Positions 7,848 to 13,092 of a stretch of DNA of 13,092 nucleotides are shown in pieces (position 1 is the first letter of the stretch; each line of letters starts with the position of its first letter). The DNA is from JBKHJZ01 sp046537875. Its GTDB lineage: Bacteria > Actinomycetota > Acidimicrobiia > Acidimicrobiales > VFJN01. The notes under the pieces are model-generated. The model was not told the origin of the DNA. It worked only from the letters and a program-made list of their open reading frames with translations, and searched no databases. The stretch is from positions 1 through 13,092 of the forward strand of contig JBKHJZ010000088.1 of assembly GCA_046537875.1 (NCBI GenBank). Reading direction: 5' to 3'. Both the position numbers and the translations under genes were made by a program.

Positions 7848-8654
7848 GTGGCCCTCGAGATGCTCGACGCCGGCGTGCACGCCTGGCTGGCCTCGCCCGC
7901 GGGGCGGGGGCGACCCAACGCGGGAGCGGTGGTCGACGACGACGGGATCACGCTGATCGACACCCTCATGACCCCGGACCAGTACGAGCCACTCGCCGAG
8001 GCGCTCCGGCCCATCGGGCTGCCGGTCCGCCGGATCGTCCTCACCAGCAGCGGCGTCGAGCAGGCGGGCGGCACGGGGCGCTTCCGCCTCGCCGCGGTGT
8101 ACGGGAGCCGCCAGGCGAGCGTCCACCTCGACCAGCCACCCAACGTGGAGAGCTGGCACGCGCTGTTCCCCGACGCCGACTTCGAGGAGGTGGTCACCCG
8201 CCCCGTCAGCCACGTCGTCGCGGCCGACGTGCAGCTCACGGCCGCGGTCACCCTCGTGGCGACCGGCGGGCAGATGGCGGAGAACCTGGTGGCCGTCGTC
8301 CCCGGCGCGCAGATCGTCTGCGCCGGGGCCATGTGCAGCTTCGGCTCGACCCCGCTGTGCTGGCAGGGTGACCCGGCTCGCTGGGCCGACGAGCTCGACC
8401 GCGTGCTCGACCTGGCGCCGGTGATCGTCCCGGGCCACGGACCGATCGGGGGCGCCGAGGAGGTCGCCGATCTCCAGGCCTACCTGCGGGCCTGCGTCGC
8501 CGCCCGGGGCGACCCCGCGCGGCTCGGTCCCGGGCCGTGGGATGCGTGGACCGACCGCATCCACGACGAGGTCAACGTCGAGCGCGCCGCGATGCTGGCG
8601 GCGGGCGACGACGGCGTCCCCCGGTCGATGCTCCGGATGGCCGGTCTGGCCTGA
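7848..8654 (+). CDS. metallo-beta-lactamase-fold protein with degenerate metal site
   Basis: The 268-residue product follows the metallo-beta-lactamase fold from end to end: GVHAWL (9-14), NAGAVVDDDGITLIDT (24-39), IVLT leading into the metal-motif loop (63-66), and VPGHGPIGG (194-202) near the C-terminus. Yet the metal-binding residues are mostly gone. Where active members have T-H-x-H-x-D-H-x-G-G it has TSSGVEQAGG (66-75), the later ligand histidine is Q142 in GGQMAEN, and the bridging aspartate of the usual A-G-D is A161 in CAGAMCS. Only H197 in PGHG remains. So the fold is likely kept but hydrolysis with a normal two-zinc centre is not; a binding, structural or metal-free role is inferred. 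GTG 7848 is preferred to ATG 7740 because of the -10 box and because the upstream part is proline/arginine-rich and unlike the fold. It is divergent from the IclR gene. Confidence 0.85.
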   Translation: MALEMLDAGVHAWLASPAGRGRPNAGAVVDDDGITLIDTLMTPDQYEPLAEALRPIGLPVRRIVLTSSGVEQAGGTGRFRLAAVYGSRQASVHLDQPPNVESWHALFPDADFEEVVTRPVSHVVAADVQLTAAVTLVATGGQMAENLVAVVPGAQIVCAGAMCSFGSTPLCWQGDPARWADELDRVLDLAPVIVPGHGPIGGAEEVADLQAYLRACVAARGDPARLGPGPWDAWTDRIHDEVNVERAAMLAAGDDGVPRSMLRMAGLA

Positions 8655-8681
8655 CGGGTTGGCCTCACGGGTTGGCCCGGT

Positions 8682-9227
8682 TCAGCCGGTCGCCGTGTGG
8701 TGGTCGCCTGCGTCCGGCCGGTGGAGCAGCACGACGATCAGTGCGGCGAGCACCACGGTCCCCGTGCCCGCCACCACCTCCGGCGGCGTCAGCTCGCCCG
8801 TCATGAACGACACGACCGTGAAGGCCACGCCCAGGGCTCCCAGCGCAGTCGCCGCCGTGCGGGCCCAGGGTCGGCCCTGATGGTTCACCCACGCCATCCA
8901 GATCCACATGGCGATGATCACGACCGAGATCGCGACCCGCAACGCGATCGCCGCGGCCACGGCCGTGTCGAGCTGGTCGGCGGTCATGGGCGCGTCCGCA
9001 CCGGCGAGCCGGGCACGGATCGCGTCCCGCTGCATGAACGTGGCCACGATCCCGAGGCCGCTCAGCGCGGCGCCCAGCAGCATCAGGCGGATCGCCAGTC
9101 GGACGCGGCGCGGCGGCGCAACGCCGCGGGCGCGGGGACGGGCGACCCCGGCCCGGGCCCGAGGCACCTGCCACGACCCCGGTGCCGGGGCCGGCCGACG
9201 GGGGTGTGCGGGCAGCGGCGTGCTCAC
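8682..9227 (-). CDS. small four-helix membrane protein, function unknown
   Basis: I do not recognise a named family. The 181-residue protein has a 40-residue proline- and arginine-rich cytoplasmic N-terminus and then four hydrophobic segments at about 43-65, 90-114, 123-142 and 150-169. Between helices 1 and 2 lies a polar loop (66-89), and NHQGRPWAR (115-123) joins helices 2 and 3. The C-terminus is short and histidine-containing. GTG 9227 is well supported by a GGGAGGT Shine-Dalgarno directly upstream, so unlike most neighbours it is translated from a leadered mRNA. It converges with the MBL-fold gene, with 27 bp between stops, and is divergent from msrA across 205 bp. A membrane role is clear; anything further is not. 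Confidence 0.75.
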   Translation of the reverse strand: MSTPLPAHPRRPAPAPGSWQVPRARAGVARPRARGVAPPRRVRLAIRLMLLGAALSGLGIVATFMQRDAIRARLAGADAPMTADQLDTAVAAAIALRVAISVVIIAMWIWMAWVNHQGRPWARTAATALGALGVAFTVVSFMTGELTPPEVVAGTGTVVLAALIVVLLHRPDAGDHHTATG

Positions 9228-9230
9228 GGT

Positions 9231-9237
9231 ACCTCCC
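9231..9237 (-). promoter_or_regulatory. Shine-Dalgarno of the four-helix membrane protein gene
   Basis: Minus-strand GGGAGGT sits 3 nt before GTG 9227 (the GGAGG core is 4 nt away). It fixes the start of a frame that otherwise stays open far upstream to 9713. Confidence 0.6.
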
Positions 9238-9248
9238 GGGACTGGCGG

Positions 9249-9258
9249 GACACGTGTC
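9249..9258. promoter_or_regulatory. palindrome upstream of the membrane protein gene
   Basis: GACACGTGTC is a perfect 10-bp palindrome 21 bp before GTG 9227, in the 205-bp gap divergent from msrA. It could be an operator; no regulator can be named for it. Confidence 0.25.
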
Positions 9259-9419
9259 TGCTCGTGACCGCAGCCGTACCCGGTCGCGGCCCGCCGTGCA
9301 CCTGGTCGACCGCCGGCCGGACGGGACCCGGGGGCGGCGGCGGCCAGTGCGGCGTGGCCGCTTCGACCGTGGGTGGAGGAACCGGCTCGCCGCCCCGGTC
9401 CAGCGGCCAGCCGGCCCGG

Positions 9420-9425
9420 TACCCT
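9420..9425 (+). promoter_or_regulatory. -10 box of msrA (leaderless)
   Basis: TACCCT ends 7 nt before ATG 9433. Same hexamer and nearly the same spacing as at the MBL-fold gene. Confidence 0.55.
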
Positions 9426-9432
9426 CGACCGC

Positions 9433-10083
9433 ATGCTCTTCGGCCGCGACAAGCTGCGGATGCCCGAACCCGGCGAGGCCCTGCCCGGACGCGACCACCG
9501 CCCGTTCACCGTGCCGTCCACCCACGCCGTGCTCGGAACGCCTCTCGAAGGCCCGTTCCCCGCCGGCACGGCGCAGGCCGTGTTCGGCATGGGCTGCTTC
9601 TGGGGTGCCGAGCGGATGTTCTGGCAGCTCGACGGCGTGTTCACGACCGCGGTCGGGTACGCGGGCGGCTTCACCCCGAACCCCACGTACGAGGAGGTGT
9701 GCTCGGGTCGCACCGGCCACGCCGAGGTGGTGCTCGTTGTGTTCGAGCCCCGGCGGGTACCCTACGACGAGCTGCTGCGCACCTTCTGGGAGGGCCACGA
9801 CCCCACCCAGGGCATGCGGCAGGGCAACGACGTCGGCACGCAGTACCGCTCGTGCATCCAGGTGTTCGACGCCGATCAGCGGGCGGGGGCTGTCGACACC
9901 CGCGACGCCTACCAGCGGGTGCTCACGGGCGCCGGCTACGGGCCGATCACCACCGAGATCGTGGACGCCACCCCGTTCTGGTACGCCGAGGACTACCACC
10001 AGCAGTACCTGCACAAGAACCCACTCGGCTACTGCGGCATCGGTGGCACCGGGGTCTCCTGCCCGGTCGGCCTGACCGGCTGA
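9433..10083 (+). CDS. msrA: peptide-methionine (S)-S-oxide reductase
   Basis: The 216-residue enzyme reduces the S epimer of methionine sulfoxide, free or in proteins, repairing oxidative damage in the cytoplasm. It has the MsrA signature GCFWGAE (54-60) with catalytic C55, the conserved GHAEVV (96-101) with E98, and the DPTQ...GNDVGTQYRS block (123-140) that lines the substrate pocket. Two C-terminal cysteines, C201 and C210 in GYCGIGG and VSCP, match the recycling cysteines of the three-cysteine type such as E. coli MsrA, so thioredoxin-dependent turnover is likely. An N-terminal extension of about 45 residues precedes the domain, as in many actinobacterial and E. coli forms. ATG 9433 is supported by the TACCCT box. 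The NDH-2-like gene follows 59 bp downstream on the same strand. Confidence 0.97.
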   Translation: MLFGRDKLRMPEPGEALPGRDHRPFTVPSTHAVLGTPLEGPFPAGTAQAVFGMGCFWGAERMFWQLDGVFTTAVGYAGGFTPNPTYEEVCSGRTGHAEVVLVVFEPRRVPYDELLRTFWEGHDPTQGMRQGNDVGTQYRSCIQVFDADQRAGAVDTRDAYQRVLTGAGYGPITTEIVDATPFWYAEDYHQQYLHKNPLGYCGIGGTGVSCPVGLTG

Positions 10084-10102
10084 GCACCGCGCCAGCGGTT
10101 TC

Positions 10103-10134
10103 CCTGCGCCGCCCCCGGGCAGCAGGGGCGCAGG
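10103..10134 (+). promoter_or_regulatory. intercistronic hairpin reaching into the NDH-2 Shine-Dalgarno
   Basis: CCTGCGCC (10103-10110) and GGCGCAGG (10127-10134) form a perfect 8-bp stem with a 16-nt loop. The 3' arm covers the first bases of the AGGAGGT ribosome-binding site of the next gene (10132-10138). It could end msrA transcripts, limit translation of the next gene, or both. Confidence 0.4.
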
Positions 10135-10138
10135 AGGT
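10132..10138 (+). promoter_or_regulatory. Shine-Dalgarno of the NDH-2-like gene
   Basis: AGGAGGT, a near-perfect anti-16S match, lies 4 nt before ATG 10143. It fixes the start of a frame that is open far upstream through msrA. Confidence 0.65.
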
Positions 10139-10142
10139 TCGC

Positions 10143-11471
10143 ATGGCCCGATCCCGAGTGGTCGTCGTCGGCGGCGGGACCGTCGGCCTGGAGGTGGCGC
10201 GACGCCTCGATCGGCGGTCGAGGCGGATCGAGACCACGGTGGTCGACTCCGCCGGGGCGTCGGTGTACCAGTCGCTGCTGCCCGAGGTGGCCGGCGGGGT
10301 GATCGACCCCCGCCACGCGGTCCTGCCGCTGCGTGCCGGACTGCGCCACGCGAGCGTCGTGGCCGGCACCGCCTGCGGGCTCGACCCCGACCGCCGGCGG
10401 CTCACGGTTCGACTGGTGTCGGGCGACGAGGAGGAGTTGCGCTACGACCAGCTCGCGGTGGCCCCGGGAGCCGTCACGAAGCTGCTCCCCGTCCCCGGTC
10501 TGGCCGAGCGGGCCATCGGTTTCCAGACCGTTGCCGAAGCGGCCCGCCTGCGCGACCACGTGCTCGGCCGCCTCCAGTTCGCCTCGCAGGCCACCGACCC
10601 CGCCCGCCGGGCGCGGGCGCTGACGTTCGCCTTCGTCGGCGGGGGCTACTCCGGTGTGGAGGCGGTCGGCGAGCTCGCCAACCTCGCCGGCGACGCGCGC
10701 CGCCAGCACCCCTCGATCTCCGGGCAGGACCTGCACTTCGTGCTGGTCGAGGCGACCGACACGATCCTGCCGATGGTGCAGCCCGGCCTGCGTGAGGCTG
10801 CGCTGCACGACCTGCGGTCGCGTGGCATCGACGTGCGCCTGGAGACGGTCATCGAGTCGGTGGACGACGAGGCCATCCACCTCTCGGACGGCACCGACCT
10901 CGCCACCGACACGCTCGTGTGGTGCGCGGGCGTCCGGGCGCACCCCAGCGTCACCGAGCTCGGCTTGCCGACCGACGAGAACGGAGCGGTCGTGGTCGAC
11001 GCCACGCTCGCCGTGCAGGGGGTCGGCGGTGTGTGGTCGGCGGGCGACTGCGCCGCCGTTCCCGACCTCGTGCGGGGCGGCACCTGCCCGCCCAGCGCGC
11101 AGTACGCCCTGCGGCAGGGGCGCCACCTCGCGGGCAACATCGAGCGGGTGCTGGCGGGCCGGGCACCCACGGAGTTCCGCTACCGCCAGATCGGCGAGCT
11201 CATCTCGCTCGGCCGCATGCGAGCGGTGGGCGAGATCGGTGGCCTGGGCGTGCGGGGACGGCCGGCCTGGCTGCTGCGCGCCGCGTACCACGTCGCCCGG
11301 GTCCCGACCTGGCAGCGCAAGGTACGCATCGGCCTCGAGTGGACGATCAACGCAGCGTTCCCCCGGGAGACCACCTCCCTGGGCTTCGCGCGGGACGTCC
11401 GGGCACCGATGGAGCACGCCCTGGACGCGGTCGACGAGCGGCGCCGGCAGACGACCAGGCCCCAGCTGTAG
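10143..11471 (+). CDS. NAD(P)/FAD-dependent oxidoreductase, type II NADH dehydrogenase (NDH-2) like
   Basis: The 442-residue flavoprotein has two nucleotide-binding folds: VVVVGGGTVGLEVA (6-19) for FAD, and FVGGGYSGVEAVGELANL (164-181) for NAD(P)H, a close match to the G-G-G-x-x-G-V-E-x-x-G-E-L of NDH-2. VWSAGDCAAVP (297-307) is the second FAD motif, and PPSAQYALRQG (316-326) matches the A-Q-x-A-x-Q quinone-site motif. The C-terminal part (about 375-415), with AWLLRAAYHVARVP and an amphipathic stretch, fits the peripheral membrane anchor of NDH-2. The expected role is to oxidise NADH and reduce menaquinone at the inner face of the membrane without pumping protons. It has its own strong Shine-Dalgarno and follows msrA by 59 bp. 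A related ferredoxin- or sulfide:quinone-type reductase is less likely, given the AQ motif and the absence of the redox cysteines. Confidence 0.9.
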   Translation: MARSRVVVVGGGTVGLEVARRLDRRSRRIETTVVDSAGASVYQSLLPEVAGGVIDPRHAVLPLRAGLRHASVVAGTACGLDPDRRRLTVRLVSGDEEELRYDQLAVAPGAVTKLLPVPGLAERAIGFQTVAEAARLRDHVLGRLQFASQATDPARRARALTFAFVGGGYSGVEAVGELANLAGDARRQHPSISGQDLHFVLVEATDTILPMVQPGLREAALHDLRSRGIDVRLETVIESVDDEAIHLSDGTDLATDTLVWCAGVRAHPSVTELGLPTDENGAVVVDATLAVQGVGGVWSAGDCAAVPDLVRGGTCPPSAQYALRQGRHLAGNIERVLAGRAPTEFRYRQIGELISLGRMRAVGEIGGLGVRGRPAWLLRAAYHVARVPTWQRKVRIGLEWTINAAFPRETTSLGFARDVRAPMEHALDAVDERRRQTTRPQL

Positions 11472-11496
11472 CGCGGTCCTGGGATCCCGGCGGTCG

Positions 11497-11514
11497 GGTC
11501 GGCCGGCGCCGACC
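11497..11514 (+). terminator. hairpin after the NDH-2-like gene
   Basis: GGTCGGC, a CGGC loop and GCCGACC form a 7-bp perfect stem, extendable by a G-U and a C-G pair, 25 bp after the stop codon. There is no U-run. It separates this gene from the promoter at 11577. Confidence 0.5.
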
Positions 11515-11576
11515 TGCGGATCCGCGCTCGGCTCGTCCGTCGCACCCCCGCGCTCCCGATCGCTGAGGATCGTCCC

Positions 11577-11607
11577 TTGACCTCAAGTCAGGTCGAGGTC
11601 GTACGGT
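11577..11607 (+). promoter_or_regulatory. SoxR/MerR-type promoter of the DUF6069-like gene
   Basis: A TTGACC -35 box (11577-11582) and a TACGGT -10 box (11602-11607) are separated by 19 bp, the over-long spacer typical of MerR-family-activated promoters. Inside it lies an imperfect dyad with arms GACCTC (11579-11584) and GAGGTC (11595-11600). The left half, TTGACCTCAAGT, agrees with the SoxR-box consensus and the right half differs from TTGAGGT in one base. The spacer equals that of the E. coli soxS promoter. No MerR-type gene is in the window, so the regulator acts from elsewhere. Confidence 0.65.
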
Positions 11608-11609
11608 CC

Positions 11610-11646
11610 GATCGCGGCGAACGGTCCCCCTCGTCGGGCCGCGATC
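11610..11646 (+). repeat. 9-bp inverted repeat in the leader of the DUF6069-like gene
   Basis: GATCGCGGC (11610-11618) and GCCGCGATC (11638-11646) are perfect inverted copies separated by 19 nt, beginning almost exactly at the predicted transcription start (about 11614). It may be a second operator or a leader hairpin in the roughly 104-nt untranslated region. Apart from this the leader shows nothing I recognise. Confidence 0.4.
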
Positions 11647-11703
11647 CACGCGGGACGCGACCGATGACCTGGTGCGGCCCTCGCCGTCGGAACTGGGAGA
11701 CCG

Positions 11704-11710
11704 AAAGGAG
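11704..11710 (+). promoter_or_regulatory. Shine-Dalgarno of the DUF6069-like gene
   Basis: AAAGGAG lies 7 nt before ATG 11718. It decides this start over the in-frame earlier codons from 11577, which lie inside the promoter. Confidence 0.6.
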
Positions 11711-11717
11711 ATCTCGC

Positions 11718-12179
11718 ATGTCGCTCACCGAACAGGCCACGACCCCCACGAGCACACAGGAGGGGCACGGCGACGGGCTGGCCTGGTGGCAGGCCGGCCT
11801 CGCCGGCATCCTCGTCGCCGCCGTCGCCAACCTGGTGATCTATGCGATCGGCCGAGGCGCCGGCGCCTCGTTCGACGTCGTCGACGGCGACACGGAGTTC
11901 ACGGTCAACGCTGGAACCGTCCTCATGTTCACGGCCGTCCCGATGGCGCTGGGATTCGTCCTGGCCGTGGTGGCCTCGCGCCGCTGGCCGTGGGCGCTGC
12001 GGGCCGGCGAGGCGATCGGGATCGCGCTGGCGCTGGTCACCATCGCCCTGCCGTTCGCGGCCGACACCGACGGCGGCACGCAGGTCGCCCTCGCGGTGAT
12101 GCACGTCGGCGTCGCCGTCGGCCTGGTGCTCGCCTTCGAGGCGTACCGGCGCCACCGGATCGCCACAACGGCCACCTGA
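11718..12179 (+). CDS. DUF6069-like four-helix membrane protein
   Basis: The 153-residue protein has a polar N-terminus rich in threonine and four hydrophobic segments at about 24-47, 66-87, 93-114 and 121-141. The first, WWQAGLAGILVAAVANLVIYAIG-like with an AVANLVIYAIGR core (35-46), and the polar acidic loop after it (50-65) resemble the actinobacterial DUF6069 family, whose function is unknown; this match is from memory of the family pattern. It ends with a basic tail (YRRHR) that should face the cytoplasm. Its start is set by AAAGGAG. The SoxR/MerR-type promoter 110 bp upstream suggests induction by a redox-active or toxic compound, so a protective membrane role is a fair inference. It converges on the exported-protein gene, with 21 bp between stops. 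Confidence 0.8.
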   Translation: MSLTEQATTPTSTQEGHGDGLAWWQAGLAGILVAAVANLVIYAIGRGAGASFDVVDGDTEFTVNAGTVLMFTAVPMALGFVLAVVASRRWPWALRAGEAIGIALALVTIALPFAADTDGGTQVALAVMHVGVAVGLVLAFEAYRRHRIATTAT

Positions 12180-12200
12180 CCGGCGCCGCGGGTTCGAGCG

Positions 12201-13092
12201 CTACTCGTCCCCGGCACCGCCCTCGCCGGAGCCCGCGGCCACCTTGGTCACGGCAAGCTCGCCGTAGGTCAGGGTGCCGGACGCATCGGCCGCAGGGTCG
12301 TCCTCCGACACGACCACGCTCAGGACGACGTCGCCGAGGCGTGCATAGGCGATCCGGGTGCTCCGGTCGATGTCGGCGTCCGGGTCGTCCGGATGCACCT
12401 CGACACCGATGCCCTCGTCGGCGAGGTCGACATCGAACAACCGGTGGCGGGGTCCATCACCTTCCCGGACCCCGCCACCATCCGGCGGTCCGGCGCAGGA
12501 GCGCAGGCCCGCACGCAGCCGATCGAACAGCTCGCTGCCGTCCCCGGGCAGCGCGACCGCCACGGTCTCGATCACGATCGGGTCGTCGTCGGGTCCGTAC
12601 AGGGCGGTCTCCGCGAACTCACCGGCGACGAGGCGCAGATCGAGGCAGGCCTCGATCGGACCCACGTCGAGCTCGTAGGCGTCGGGAACGAACGTCTGGA
12701 CCCAACCCGCTCCCATGTCGTCGGGGTCGAGCAGCATCGCCGCAACCGCCGGATCGGGCAGCGGCGGTGGCCCACCAGCCGGCTTCCCGGGACAGTCGGC
12801 GACATACGCCTCCACCTGCTCCGCCGCGGCCATCGCCTCCTTGGATGGCCGAGAGCCCGGTGCCCTTCTCGCCTCGCGTAGCCCGTCCGCGAAGAGCGTG
12901 TAGGACTCCGCCAGCTCGTCGGGGATGTCCGGCAGGCGCAGCCCATCGTCACCGCTGACCGGCAGGAGATAGGCGAAGGCGACGCTCTCCAGATCCAGAC
13001 CGCGCGAAACGTCCTCGTCGATGACATCTCCGCCACCGCCGGTGCGAGCAGCGTCCGCGAGCACGGCGGTCGGACGGTCCGGTGCGGCGGCA
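12201..13092 (-). CDS. probable exported protein with PknH-sensor-like domain (5' end outside window)
   Basis: The frame is open to the right edge (297 codons including stop), and the first in-window start, GTG 13064, is probably internal. The protein is acidic and rich in Ala, Asp and Gly. A helical first half (about ELAESYTLFADGLREARR) leads into a segment with AAMLLDPDDMGAGW and then VVLSVVVSEDD near the end, which resembles the extracellular sensor domains of PknH-type proteins and related actinobacterial lipoproteins; the resemblance is weak. Two cysteines in the domain (in IEACLDL and LRSCAG) could form a disulfide, as in PknH sensors. A signal peptide or lipobox would lie outside the window and cannot be seen. 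No catalytic motif is visible. It converges on the DUF6069-like gene. Confidence 0.65.
   Translation of the reverse strand, partial: AAAPDRPTAVLADAARTGGGGDVIDEDVSRGLDLESVAFAYLLPVSGDDGLRLPDIPDELAESYTLFADGLREARRAPGSRPSKEAMAAAEQVEAYVADCPGKPAGGPPPLPDPAVAAMLLDPDDMGAGWVQTFVPDAYELDVGPIEACLDLRLVAGEFAETALYGPDDDPIVIETVAVALPGDGSELFDRLRAGLRSCAGPPDGGGVREGDGPRHRLFDVDLADEGIGVEVHPDDPDADIDRSTRIAYARLGDVVLSVVVSEDDPAADASGTLTYGELAVTKVAAGSGEGGAGDE

Noticed and set aside
8654..8677. Direct repeat ACGGGTTGGCC (two copies, 13-nt period) between the MBL-fold and membrane protein stops
   Set aside because: Only two copies, partly overlapping a stop codon, with no known element of that form; it could be a local duplication. 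No CRISPR or attachment-site structure surrounds it.
8697..10142. Long upstream extension of the NDH-2-like frame, giving 924 codons
   Set aside because: It runs through msrA in another frame and through the antisense membrane gene; the strong Shine-Dalgarno at 10132 and the FAD motif at residue 6 set the true start.

Overview
This window is chromosomal DNA from a very GC-rich bacterium, almost certainly an actinobacterium. The evidence is extreme G/C at third codon positions, frequent GTG starts, actinobacterial-type proteins (a DUF6069-like membrane protein, a PknH-sensor-like exported protein) and many start codons lying 7-11 nt behind a TANNNT -10 box. Acidimicrobiia is my best guess for the class, but that is inference. 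I see no rRNA, tRNA, CRISPR array, insertion sequence or prophage gene. The longest stretches without a gene are 7585-7847, 11472-11717 and 9228-9432, all under 300 bp.

Layout. 1-982 (minus, cut by the left edge): N6-adenine DNA methyltransferase. 1050-1511 (plus): GNAT acetyltransferase. 1562-2116 (plus): NUDIX hydrolase. 2148-3371 (minus): DEAD-box RNA helicase. 3448-3993 (minus): minimal class III nucleotide cyclase. 4047-4868 (plus): cytoplasmic beta-lactamase-fold serine hydrolase. 4872-6650 (minus): 592-residue acyl-CoA dehydrogenase, with an IclR-type regulator just upstream at 6703-7584 (minus). 7848-8654 (plus): metallo-beta-lactamase-fold protein that has lost nearly all of its metal ligands. 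8682-9227 (minus): small four-helix membrane protein. 9433-10083 (plus): msrA. 10143-11471 (plus): NDH-2-like flavoprotein. 11718-12179 (plus): DUF6069-like membrane protein behind a SoxR/MerR-type promoter. 12201-13092 (minus, cut by the right edge): exported protein resembling PknH-type sensor domains.

How the genes relate. Most are single transcription units, so this is not one large operon. Two local themes stand out. The first is an IclR regulator beside an acyl-CoA dehydrogenase, with a palindrome in the dehydrogenase promoter spacer; this looks like a regulated acyl-CoA catabolic step. The second is a redox-flavoured run of msrA, NDH-2-like flavoprotein, then a SoxR-box-like promoter driving a membrane protein. 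The most notable observations are the degenerate metallo-beta-lactamase-fold protein, the SoxR/MerR-type promoter with the characteristic 19-bp spacer, and a consistent leaderless-promoter pattern that resets several start codons. I found no convincing new multi-gene system. The partial methyltransferase at the left edge is the only possible end of a defence locus, and its partners would lie outside the window.
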